A program made the translations under genes and the position numbers. Of a stretch of 64,000 nt of DNA, positions 33,509 through 44,580 are shown in pieces. Under the pieces are notes generated by a model. That model did not search any database and was not told the origin of the DNA. It saw only the letters and a list, made by a program, of their open reading frames with translations. The stretch is from Aaosphaeria pasadenensis (Eukaryota > Ascomycota > Dothideomycetes > Pleosporales). The stretch spans positions 1,798,001 to 1,862,000 of the forward strand of contig JAKLMB010000002.1 in assembly GCA_022813625.1 (NCBI GenBank). Reading direction: 5' to 3'. Positions within the stretch are counted from its first letter, which is position 1. Each line of letters begins with the position of its first letter.

Positions 33509-34930
33509 TCATAATTTTGCCTTTCCATGCTTCTTCTGTGTCTCCTGTACTAAATCCCATGCTATCTCTGCAAATGGCCTCATCTGTGCTCCGTATTCGC
33601 CCGCCTGTGCACTGCTTGCCTGCCTTAGAGCATATCTAGCAGCAATTCCTTGCATGATTATAGCTGCCCTGTAGGTTCCAAATGCATCCCCCCAGACCAT
33701 GTCGGGGCGAGGATCCCATCCCGCAGCATCAGCATACCACGAAATCAGTTGGTCTCGGGTTGGAAGGCCCGGTGTTGCACCTTCTTGGAAAGCTTTGTTT
33801 CCTCTGCCAATTGCCAACGCCTTTGGGAAATTGGCGGTAACATAAGGAGCCAGCAGGTTGTTCACGTCAGAGAGAGGATGGCCAATTGTTGACATCTCCC
33901 AGCTAGACACATGTCAGTACTAGGTTGAAACAGCAATGCTGAGACCATGATGCTTCACTTACTCTAGTATTCCAATCACTCGAGGTTCTGTCTTGTGGAA
34001 AACTACATTGTCGATCTTGTAATCGCCATGGACAAAGCTGCTCCGATCCTTCGGTTGCGTCTGAGGATCGCTGAAGAACTTGACCATGTCATCCTGATGG
34101 GGGATTTTACCGACGGGAACCTTTGTCTCCTTGTCAACAGCTTCGGCCTGTGCCTTTGAAATCGTGTTGAATGTTGCAATCTGACGGTTATAGAAACCGC
34201 TCGGTTTGCCGTAGTTCTCCAGGCCAACATCCTTGGGCGACACTCTGTGGAATTTGGCCAGCGTGGTGATGGCAGAGCGCCAGCTTTGAATTATGTGAGA
34301 TTTCGTAAAGACAGAGAAGTCGGAATGAACTCACATCTCGGTTCTTTCCTCTGGTGTGACTCCCGGAATGGCTGGGTCTTCAAATATTCGTCCATCAAGG
34401 AACTCCATGATGTAGAAATCAGTGCCAATCACCGCCTCATCCTGGCAAAGGCACAAAGCCTTTGGAACTGGCACATCTGTTTGTTCCAACGCATGAATAA
34501 TTCTATACTCACGGTCTACTTTGTGGGCTCTGTGTTGTAGCATGCAATCAGCGATAATTCCGGCATACGGGTGGGTTTAAGAGGTGCTATATGCCACATC
34601 CCCGAGGAACTGGACGCCAACGGCGACTCGCCGTATGGAAGTACAACGAGGTGTCCCATCACGCCCATCACTCACGTTTTGGAAAGCAATTGACCCGGAG
34701 GCTTCTTCCTCATAACAAATTTACGACCTTTGTTGTCCGTAAGTTGATATGTGGGATTTGATTGTCCATAACCAAACTATGTCGCCAATGTTAGACATGT
34801 TCACTGGCAGTACGGGAGGCTTACACAGTACCTGCTTGACGTCAATTGGAGCTTCAATGTCCGGGACATTTGCAGAGATGTAGCGCTCAAGCGCGGCAAC
34901 ATCTATGGGTTGACGAACAGCGCCAGCCAT
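33509..34930 (-). CDS. ACAD10/11-like aminoglycoside-phosphotransferase-fold kinase with peroxisomal AKL terminus
   Basis: Five exons (34930-34832, 34776-34676, 34529-34335, 34283-33963, 33902-33509) join in phase to 369 aa. The fold is recognisable: the nucleotide loop FGYGQSNPTYQL, the lysine strand RKFVMRKKPPG, the catalytic HGDYKIDN and the metal-binding DWEMSTIGHPLSD, the last rebuilt by a splice. This is the pattern of the kinase half of ACAD10/ACAD11, proposed to phosphorylate 4-hydroxyacyl-CoA before elimination. Here it stands alone, without an acyl-CoA dehydrogenase domain. The C-terminus is AKL, a canonical PTS1, so a peroxisomal role in hydroxy-acid oxidation is likely. Start: first ATG of the frame. 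Confidence 0.9.
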
Positions 34931-35809
34931 GTTGTTTTCTTTTGAGTTATTGTTATTCGGAGTTCGCAAACATGGCTACGCAATACGCTTTTGTATGGCG
35001 GCCATGGTGGAGGCGGGCCAGCTTGTCCGCTGATGTGCCTCGGTAAATGGCAATTGCCTGTAGCGGTCGCTCAAAGCACCGAGTCGCGTTTAACACAGAA
35101 CACAGAACAATACCTCGTACCTACATGGGGCAGAAACATTCCATTTGATCTGATACTGTCTCCGTCGACATCACCTTCAGCTCGCCATTGCAAGTGATTT
35201 TGAGAGTACACTTGAAGCAACAAGTAGCTTGCACAGCTGTTTCAGCACCTTTGGACCTATATGGACTTGTTTACAACGCGTAATTATAAGACAATATCCC
35301 CTACAATAAGACACACAGCTTGGTATCTCAAACAATAAGAGACTCTCTTAAGACATTTGTCGTGAGCTTTAAAGATGCGGCATGGAGAGGCCCCTGGTCA
35401 TTTACAGTAATGTCACGTGAGGTCGCGTTCTATGCGGAGGAGATTGCAGGTACTTGATTTCATTCATGGTTACTCCAATCAGTGAAAGAGACCCTTATCA
35501 TACTGTAAGCATGAACTAACGCGTAACACCAACAAAGCGAAGTGAGCGTGAACAAACAACACAACAGGAACTCTTGAGCGTCATTGATAGTGACAGTGCA
35601 TACAGTGGGTTTACCTGATGGTCCACCATCCAGTGGGGATAGGAGAAGAGGGGCGGATCTACGGCTTGGCCCAAACAGTCGCTAAACCATTTACCCCTGC
35701 CTGTTTGCATGTTCCGCTTGGGTGTCAACAACAACCACCACCTTTCTCTCGTGCAACAGGGTAGGGCCTGCTCGCGTTACAATAACACAGCCGTCGCCCG
35801 ATATACAAA
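34931..35809. promoter_or_regulatory. Divergent region between kinase-like gene and CLIP gene
   Basis: 879 bp with no supported gene. The central part (about 35200-35480) is AT-rich with several AATAAGA words; the last 150 bp before the CLIP start are pyrimidine/GC-richer. Confidence 0.45.
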
Positions 35810-38177
35810 ATGGCCCTTACGCCGAGCAAAAGGCTCGCCCGGCCTTCGCTTCATAATACTATCTCCTCTCCAAATCTTGCACTCGGTGCCAGCACATCTT
35901 CTCTCGCCCATCGCAAAGCAAGTCTCCAAGCACTTACAGGAGGTCCGACCACACCAACGAACAGGATGGGGGCTGACGGACAAGATATCGAAGTTGGCGA
36001 CACGGTAGACGTTCCGGGAGGCATGCATGGCACAGTCAAGTTCGTTGGAGCTGTTGCTGGGAAGAAAGGCGTTTTCGCAGGTGTAGAATTGAGCGGAGAG
36101 TTCGCTTCCCGCGGAAAGAACGACGGTGATGTGGACGGGTAAGTAGATGACACACCAGATACGGAATCCTGTCATCCAATTTACGGGAGCGCAGCTAACT
36201 GGTCACAATAATAGTAAGAGATACTTTGTAACCTCAGTTCCCGGCGCAGGTATCTTTCTGCCTGTACATCGAGCCACACGGCGAGCTTCTCTCACGGACT
36301 CCTTCCCGCCGACACCCACTACGCCTTCCTATGCAAACTTCAGCATATCAACCACCGAAAAGCCTAGTTATAGTCCTCCGACCCCATCCGTACCAAAATT
36401 CTCCCAATCAGTAGGTCCTGGAGCCCGGGCACCTAGCCCTGTGTTCAAACCGAAAGGCAGGCCTTCACTTCCTCGTCCAGAGTCTCCTTTCCGAAAGCAA
36501 CCACATTTGGCGCCTACTCCGGGTAGACAAGCACCAACGACACCTGGTGGATTCTCTAAGAGCGCTATAGGTCCGCCGAGATTCAACAGTCCAGGCCCAC
36601 GAGCTCCGGCCTTTCAGAAACCACGCACGCCCGGTCCATCGCGCCCATACTCTAGGAACAACTCGCGACTGGGTCAGCATGATACCATTGATGAGGACGG
36701 GGAGTCAACCCCCATTGCACGTGGAAGCAACGGATCGGTCGCGGGACCCAAATCCCGCCGCCCAATGTCTGCGCAGAATGAAGAGGAGATTCAGCGGCTG
36801 AAGACACTTCTTGAAGAGAGGGACAAGCAGCTGGGTGCACAAGCAGCATCTTTGGCAGAGATGGAAGCGAGCTTGGCAGAGATCCAGAACCTCATGCCGG
36901 AAGATGGGTTGGATCTTGGCCGTTCGCATGATAGCGGTGAATTCAACGACATCGCCCAACTACGCGCTCTTCTCCGTGAGAAGAACGATAAGATCGCCTT
37001 GCTCACGGCTGAATTCGACAATCATCGAGCCGATTTCCGAAGCACTATCGATACGCTTGAACTAGCCAGCACTGAGACTGAACGTGTATACGAGCGCAAG
37101 GTGGAGGAGCTTCAGAACGAGATCCGAGAACTCCATGAGCGTGGGGAGGATGTCGAAAGCGTAGCGAACCAATTGAAGCAGCTCGAAGAACTTGTGCAGG
37201 AGCTTGAAGAAGGCCTCGAGGATGCCAGGAGAGGCGAAGCGGAGGCTCGCGGTGAGGTAGAGTTTCTCCGTGGTGAGGTGGAACGAGGACGATCAGAGCT
37301 TCGGCGAGAGCGCGAGAAGGCCGCAGCAGCTCTAAAGGGTGCCGGTGCAATGGTGACTAGCCCACTGAGTCCTGGATCACGAGACATCGAACAGAGAGAC
37401 GACGAAATCAGAGGTCTTAAGGCCATCATCCATTCCCTCAGCTCTGGGCCAGATGAACATAGCCGGTCGCCAAAGCCGCCTCACGCATCAGCTGCGGATG
37501 CCGACGAACTCAAGGCCGCCCAAGCGGATGCCGATCGCCTAGAACGCGAGAAAGAAGAGCTGAGAGGGCTTGTGGAGCGCAAAGCTTATAGAGAAGAGGA
37601 GCTTGAACGAGAAATCGAGAAATTGAAGAAGCAGATTGGAGCGCCAGAGCAACGGGAGAGTGTCATCAGCAACACAACCGAACGTACGGTCTTGCAGGAT
37701 AAGAGGTCATCTGGTCGTGATTCTAAAGGTACGGTCCTGAGCTGGAGAGAATCGCCGGAGAACAAACGCCGTGAGGCACCTGCCGCACTGGAACCCATGC
37801 TTGAGTCAGACGGACGTTCATCGGCAGATGGAAGTGTTCTGTGGTGCGAGATCTGTGAGACTGGCGGCCATGACATCCTTAACTGCTCTGCCATGGGTGG
37901 TGATGGAGTTTCCAAGCCACAAGAGCAACCCAAGAACCATCAGAAAGTAGTCGCTCTTGAAGCTCCGCGGGAATTATCTGTTGCTGCTGAGCGACCCGCT
38001 GCTCTTACTCCAACAAAGGCTCCAGGCAACGCACCATCTGCACCTCTGCCTATGCCTTTGGACACTTCTCTTGTTCCACCAAAGGGTTCAGCTGTAGCGG
38101 ATCCAGACAAGTGGTGTGCCCTCTGCGAAAGCGAGGGTCACGACGTGACGGCCTGTCCAAATGAGGATGCATTTTGA
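35810..38177 (+). CDS. CLIP-170-like CAP-Gly microtubule plus-end protein
   Basis: Exons 35810-36138 and 36215-38177 join (GG/T) to 763 aa. The CAP-Gly domain lies at residues about 58-115, with GDTVDVPGGMHGTVKFVG and the tubulin-tail-binding GKNDGDVDGKRYF, the Gly codon being split by the intron. A Ser/Pro-rich basic linker (residues about 130-300) is followed by a long coiled coil (about 320-640). Two CCHC zinc knuckles end the protein, WCEICETGGHDILNC and WCALCESEGHDVTAC, with an acidic-aromatic terminus (NEDAF). This is the architecture of CLIP-170, yeast Bik1 and fission-yeast Tip1, which track growing microtubule ends and connect to dynein. Order and domains are canonical. Confidence 0.95.
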
Positions 38178-39018
38178 GTTACATACTGAGTGTTGCGCGA
38201 TGATATCCATGAGCGTTCCTTTTGAGACGCAGACTGACCGCATCTGTGTTTTTGTCATTTAACTACCATTGATCTAATATGAACAACATTTGTCTAATAA
38301 GATATCTGTCCAAAACTAGACATCAATTAGGGCGTTGCAATTCAGTGACAGAATGAGATTATTGCTTCAATGTGAAATGATTCAATGAGAAACAGCGAGC
38401 GAACACCAGGACCATTCACTTCTACAACATTGCTGTGAAACATGCCCGGAGAAGCACTGTGGGATTCTAGTGCTTCTGATGTTTTCAAGCCCCTATAATA
38501 CCAATATTCCTAAGCATTGTGCTCGATCAACGCTACTAGATCGCCTTCATAGCTCATTGATTTATGTAGTTCGTTCTTCTATGTTCCATGTGTTGTATGT
38601 ACCCTTAAGAAAGCCGTGCGCCGGACAACGGATGAATACAGCCGGCGACGAATCTTCCGACCCCAGACTATGGACGCCCTTTACGGTCATTTGATGAACT
38701 GTGGGTTCCGTTGCGACACCGTATACCGTATACCGTCTACCGACCATTCGCCATCTTCCCTAGTCATGAAATTTTACAAGTCTGCGGGGTATAGAATGAG
38801 AAGGGCCAAGATTGTGGGGACCGCAATTTGTGATGCAATGGAAAATCGGTGACTGAGAACTGAGAATGATCTAATTCCTCTGATTTCCTGAAGTCAGTTT
38901 GAGTTTGAGAGGCTCACTTGCTGCGTAAGAACGTCAAGTGCATTGCTTCTAGTTGACAACTGCACGCTCTTGCCCGTCTGAGTTTGCGATTCCCGCAATT
39001 GTCGGAAGGAGATCGGAT
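38178..39018. other. Intergenic region upstream of the Zn2Cys6 regulator
   Basis: 841 bp, AT-rich, likely CLIP 3' UTR followed by the regulator's promoter. At 38720-38745 a short ACCGTATACCGTATACCGTCTACC run gives three imperfect 8-bp copies. No gene is seen. Confidence 0.45.
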
Positions 39019-41978
39019 ATGGCCACGGACAATTCAGCAGAGGTTCCGGACGTTGACGTTGATTTGCCATCGGTAAGGTTCTTCGTTCCCGTGCTCGTAC
39101 CAATACCAAAGGCCTGATCGATATTCAATCCAAGTGCGACGGATGTCGGAAGCGCAAGTTACGATGTTCTCGGGAATGGCCGACGTGCGCACACTGCAGG
39201 CGACTGGGTACGTTCATCTTAATATGTCTTGCTTAAGCTAATCCAACCAAACAAAAGCCTCCGAATGCACATACGAGTACCAGAGAAAAAAACCGGGCCT
39301 CAAAGGCGGCGCCGTCGATGCTCTGAGCCGTCGCGTTGGTATGCACATGCACTCAATGATACTCCGAGTGAAATGGAAGAGATAGCAGCGCTGAATATAT
39401 CACAGAAGCCTTGGAGAAATTTGTCTTTGATGCCCCGGAGAGGGTTAGTTCGATATCCACAACTAGTGAAGCATCGGAGCATCCTGTTCCAAATGTTGCT
39501 GCTATATCCAATAACACCCCCGATTTGGGTGGGATTCTATCCGTGCTAACTCAGGAAATACGTCACCTCAATTCCAGCCTGTCTACACCTTCCGCAAGAA
39601 CGACGCATTCGGATACGTCTTCGCCATCCGTTGTTTATGATACTATTCATCAAGAAGCGCATACTTTGCAATCACAACGTCCAAGGAAAAGAGCGCGTGT
39701 GAATGGCCATAGTTGTCAAATCCTTTCTGATGACTACAACATTAACCCTCATCCGCTTCTTTCAAGACCCGATTTCATTGAACTGTTGTTAGACGCATAC
39801 TTTGCAAACGTACATCCGTGGATTCCTATTTTGCACGAAACAAGGTTTCGAAGTAAACTTGCTGATCGAAAGTATCTTGATCAAGCCTTGATTATCCTCC
39901 ATGCGATTCTTGTATCCGCCTTGAGGTTAATTGAGAAGAGCCCCTTGGTCCCGATTGTCGACATTCAGGATGAAGTTAGGAGATCAAGAGCCTACATCAC
40001 GTTCAACGCGATGAGTGATTTGACGGTAGAGAATCTGCAAGCTCTTGTAATCATTGCCTTTACCGACGTGAGTGGCCAATCGTGATTTTTCTTTCTTCTC
40101 TCAAGTCTCACCCTTAATGTTTACCACCCTTTTGCAATACGAAATTCGATTAGAATCCAATGCTAACATTGGCGATGCAGATTGGCCAAGGCGAAACGAC
40201 CAAAGCCTGGTCATCCATTGGATCTCTCGCAAGAACCGTTCAATACCTCCACCTAAGTGTAGAAGACACGAATCTTGTTAAACCTGCTGCGTTACTATCG
40301 AACCTTCCCTCTTTACCACCCCCATGTGACTGGATAGAAGAAGAAGAGCGCAGAAGACTTTTTTGGAACGTCTTTGTCCTTGATAGGTATGATTCACGAC
40401 TGTTGGAGACCAACTTTCTCTATTCGGTAGCGCTGACTTTCTTTGAGGTTTTGCTCCATCACTACTGGGTATGATTATTCGCCGTTCCTCTGATGCTGTC
40501 AATGCCAGACCAACTAATCCTGTATTCAGATGGAACGTTAGTCTCACCGCGGATGATGTCTGCAGAAGATTACCCATCGATGGGGGCCTTTGGAAAAGAA
40601 ACCAGTCGGCAGTGACACCGTACCTTGGAATCTGGGATCATTCTGCTGCGAAAATTGGCCATACGATCACTTACCTCCCCTCGAAGTACGATGAGATAAA
40701 GAGGTTTTCCGAATCGAATTCTTTTGACCGGAATAGTACAACGAATAGTACAGGAGATCGTCAGAATAACGCCGCCGATTCCTCGGGCATGTCCAACATT
40801 GGCGCTTTTGCATACTATATAGAGTCGGTTGAGTCACTGAGCCGCATTAACACCTACTTCATCCAACAAAAAGTCGATTTAACAAATCGACAAGAAGTTT
40901 CGAGTTGGCTGACACGGTTCAAGGAGTTAGACCTCCGTCTGGTCCAGTAAGCATATATGCTGTATATATACTATTTGCGGACCACATCAAGCTAACAAGG
41001 GTCGATTCAGCTGGAAAATGTTCCTGCCTCAACGATGGAAGAGCCCAAACAATAATCCCGCTACTCAGGTTACGAACACTGCTATGGATCCTAACATGAC
41101 TCTAGCACATATCACCCATAACATGTCGTCCATTCTACTACATCAACGAATCGGATACCCGAGCGATGATCTCCTGCATTTGAATTTACCTAGTTCATGC
41201 AGTGCGGATACTTGCTTTGTAGCAGCGACGGAAACGGCTAACATTACAACCAAGTATCTAAATTATGCCCCCGCGAGACTAGTCTTTGCACCGCATTTTG
41301 CTGTCTGCATCTTTGTCAGTGCAAAGGTTCTTCTATGTCAGTATATATTATATTCTCTCTTTCGTGTCGAGCCCATCGAGTACCACTAACTAAATGACAG
41401 TACATTCAATACACTACAAGATGGATCTCGCACTAGAGTTTTGGATACTCATTGAGGCCTTGGAGGCAATGAGCTCAAGATGGATTGGCCCTGTGATTCA
41501 AGTGGAACCCGACACGATCCCTTTCGCTCGCTCTTTAGCGATGCAGTTAAGGCAGCTTCACAGCCTTTGTATGAAGGACCCAGGAAACCACGCTTTGGCT
41601 TTCTTCAACCAGGTATCTCCGCGAATTGGGCATGATTATAGGACCACATTAGCGCCATATGGCCCAATGAGACCGTATCGAGAGGGAGAAAACAATACTG
41701 CACATACCGGTGCCCGATTAAACCCCATGGGGCCGATAGGCCTCGACTACTCAAACTCATCCCCCAACTTTTCATTGGGGGTAGATCCTCAGCAGCAGTC
41801 TCCACCGATCAGGCGCAATTCCCAGGTTCCTATCATGGACACAGCAACGGACGAGCTTTCGCTAATTTCTCAAGGCTTCATGGACCAGCATTTTCTGGAA
41901 ATGAACCGCATTATCAATTTTGACGACTTTATGTTCAACACTGACGATACTGGATTTTCTGGCATCAGTAGCATGTAA
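39019..41978 (+). CDS. Zn2Cys6 fungal-specific transcription factor, probable cluster regulator
   Basis: Exons 39019-39072, 39135-39207, 39258-39338, 39406-40067, 40181-40386, 40509 (or 40530)-40946, 41011-41336 and 41401-41978, all in phase; about 805 (or 798) aa. The zinc cluster is CDGCRKRKLRC, then C-AH-C, with the sixth Cys supplied by the next exon (ASECTYEYQRKKPGLKGG). The Fungal_trans domain shows GETTKAWSSIGSLARTVQYL, EEERRRLFWNVFVLDR, LTADDVCRRLPIDG, and HWKMFLPQRWKS followed by DPNMTLAHITHNM. The first join (intron 39073-39134) and the acceptor after VFVLDR are the uncertain points. The C-terminus is acidic/aromatic, fit for activation. Position beside DUF2264, GH88 and a sugar porter suggests a pathway-specific regulator. 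Confidence 0.85.
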
Positions 41979-42090
41979 AACCAGTTGCAATCAGATGTAC
42001 AATAGTATGTTAATCTATCCATAAGGACGGAACTTAAACGATCATGATTGTTTGTATAGTTTCTATGATTTTCGAGCTTTGAATCTCCGC

Positions 42091-44416
42091 TCAAATATCC
42101 AAGATGACATGATCCACTACTTCATTGTGTTCTACGGGGCCAAACTTTACCTGCGGTCGATCAAGCCATCTTTCCACCAGCGATTTTCCTGAAAGCCGTC
42201 TTGCACCATTTGCCTCACTTGAAATAGCGAAGACTTTTGTCAACAATGTCAGTTCAACACCACTTGACAAGTTACGAATCGAGTGTTCAATCACTGGACT
42301 GAGTGTGCGAGGTGCTGCTAAATTTGTGTTCGCTTCCGGTTTAATGATCGAGATAGAAGTGGATGAGTCGCTGCAAGTCGGTTCCGCAGTTGCGACGCCC
42401 GACGCCCCTGCGGTGGAGAAAATTACTGCGCCGTTTCCTTCTTTGTATATGCCCTCCGATACGCCCAACTGTGCATCTTTTCCCAATTCATTCAGCGTGA
42501 CGGTGGGAATCAACCTTGTGTCGATCCGTCGACGACCTGCAATGGAGAACCCTCCCTCCAGAGTATGCAGTGCCTCGAGGTTTCGATGAATCTTAATTCT
42601 ATGCACCCTCAAGTGCCAATCGGGCCACCTATCTGATGGTGGTATCAAAGTCGTAGTGACGGACACCTGACGATCAGCCCATGGATACCATTGCGCTGAT
42701 GCTACAGTAATTCTCTCCGGAACAGAGCCCCCGATAGAAGCGGTGGATATAATAGCGTCGGTGCAAGTCTGCTTGGTTGCCCACGTCTCATGGCCATCCC
42801 TACTGAGGAGAAGGGAGTTTTCCGGCGCAAGTTGACCCGCTACGATATTTCCCACTGAGAGGGAAAAAGTGAAAGATGACGAGTAAGCAAACTTGCAAAA
42901 CTTCGCGTTGGCATTCTTGAAGGGCCGGGTGAGGTACTGCGATGGGTTGAGAAGAAAGTGGTGGTTCCCAGAAGCATGATTGCACACAATCTGCCGCGGC
43001 GCAGGGAGATAGGAGACGGAGGGATATGTTGGCGATTTCGAGTACGGGCTCTCAGCTTCAGTCCAGAAGACATTCCCACTTGCCAGTGCCACAACGACAA
43101 AAGACTTAAGAGCCCAGTACACGGATTGTGGCGAGTTATAATCTTCACTTAGGAACATATTACTAGGGTACATATTAGTAAAACCCTCCGGCTCTTATAT
43201 ACATAAGCAGAGATGCAGGAGCTGACGTACGGATAAAGCCATCCAATGTTGAGGGTTCCGTCCGTGGAAAATATATCTTCTGAGCGGTCCCTCCACCATC
43301 TCAGATGCCTCAAAAGATAACCCTTCACTGCACCAGGCTTATCAAGAGGCGGCGGAAGGTTGTTGACTTCAGCTAATGCTAACGCGGCAAAGAATCCAGC
43401 ACACGCAAATCGGTACGTCAAGGATCGACCAAAAGGAATTGCAGCACCTGAGAATGGTTATCTAACTTGCAAGCACTGAGAAGCATGATGATTTTCTTAC
43501 CACTCTCGTCAAAATATCTACAAAATTGGCTTCCAAAGTCTCTGGCTTGCTGCCGATACTTTCCTGCCCGTTCAGCATCTAAGTCTGACGCAAACTTCAC
43601 ATACAGCAGCTGGCTGAATTGAATCGCAAAGCTTCCAGAGTAGTAGTCGGCCTGACGAGACCAAAATCGCTGGTTCCTCTTTCCTGTCTCCCGAAACACC
43701 TGTGCGTCCGTGGCAAAAACTTCTTCAGCATCGGGCCAGATACCGTCACTTGACCAACCGTCTTGCAGGTACATTGAGTCAAGCAATTCAAGATCCTTTT
43801 CCATCTGCGTACGAAGCTCTTGTGAATCAGCACCGCAGACTTTGATCAACGCGATACTTGACATGACGCGAAACCAGAGCCAGTTGGAAGTGTGGATATC
43901 TTTGCCCTGAAGGCCATGAAGCCATTCGATGACATTGCTCTTGGTCTTCCCATCAAGGCGATCCCACAACACCTCGCGCGGAATGGCAAGAAGCCCAAAT
44001 GAAATCATCTCAGCTTCCACCATTCTCTGGTCCTTGTCTGATATAGCACCCCAGTACTCGGGATGCTCAGGATCGGTGCCTGCCACAAAGCCATCGAGCC
44101 ATGGTTTCAAAACCTCATCGACTGGCTCTCCAGCATGGAGTAGGGCTGCAACAATAAACAGTGGGCGTGCGAAGCCCTCGAGCTGAGCAGCGGTTTCGTC
44201 GAAGTGTGTACCAATGGTGACAGGTATACGAACACGCGCCCGTGCAGGAGAAAAGTAAGGTAGCAATGGAGTGATGAGTGCGCGGCTCGCCCGAACAACA
44301 TCGTTGCGCGACTCAAGCGGATTATCGGAGAATCCCGGCAATGGAGGCATTGATGTGTTCCTACAGTACAGCGCTGCTTGATTAAGATATTGGGAAATAG
44401 ATATACATGTTGCCAT
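42091..44416 (-). CDS. DUF2264-family protein, candidate intracellular uronide-processing enzyme
   Basis: Exons 44416-43501, 43447-43231 and 43162-42091 join across 53- and 68-bp introns to 734 aa. An in-frame second ATG at 44350 (MPPLPGFSDNPLESRNDV) matches the usual family start better and would give 712 aa. The N-terminal ~400 residues are helical with repeated aromatic motifs (TSNWLWFRVM, DGWSSDGIWPDA, YYSGSFAIQFSQLLY, GRSLTYRFACAGFF), like an (alpha/alpha) toroid. FLSEDYNSPQSVYWALKSF leads into a beta-rich C-terminal third. That two-part layout recalls heparinase II/III-like lyases, but DUF2264 has no assigned reaction that I know of. No signal peptide, so probably cytosolic. It shares a 164-bp promoter with GH88. 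Confidence 0.88.
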
Positions 44417-44580
44417 ATGCCACTAAAGTGGGCTCTTCCTCAAGGTGCATCGGAAAGCGGACGATTGTCAAATCCGACCTAGCAAAGCCATGCCATTGAA
44501 GAAGCCGCGAAGCAAACATTGAACTGAAGACTACCTAACGTGACAAGGTGCTACCTATATCGCTTTTACATACCAAGACC
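44417..44580. promoter_or_regulatory. 164-bp bidirectional promoter, DUF2264 / GH88
   Basis: The two enzyme genes diverge from this short spacer, so they are very likely co-regulated. It holds CGG at 44451-44453 and 44458-44460 and CCG at 44474-44476. The latter two form CGG-N13-CCG, an inverted pair of the sort recognised by Zn2Cys6 dimers, and the regulator at 39019-41978 is the obvious candidate. Confidence 0.6.
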
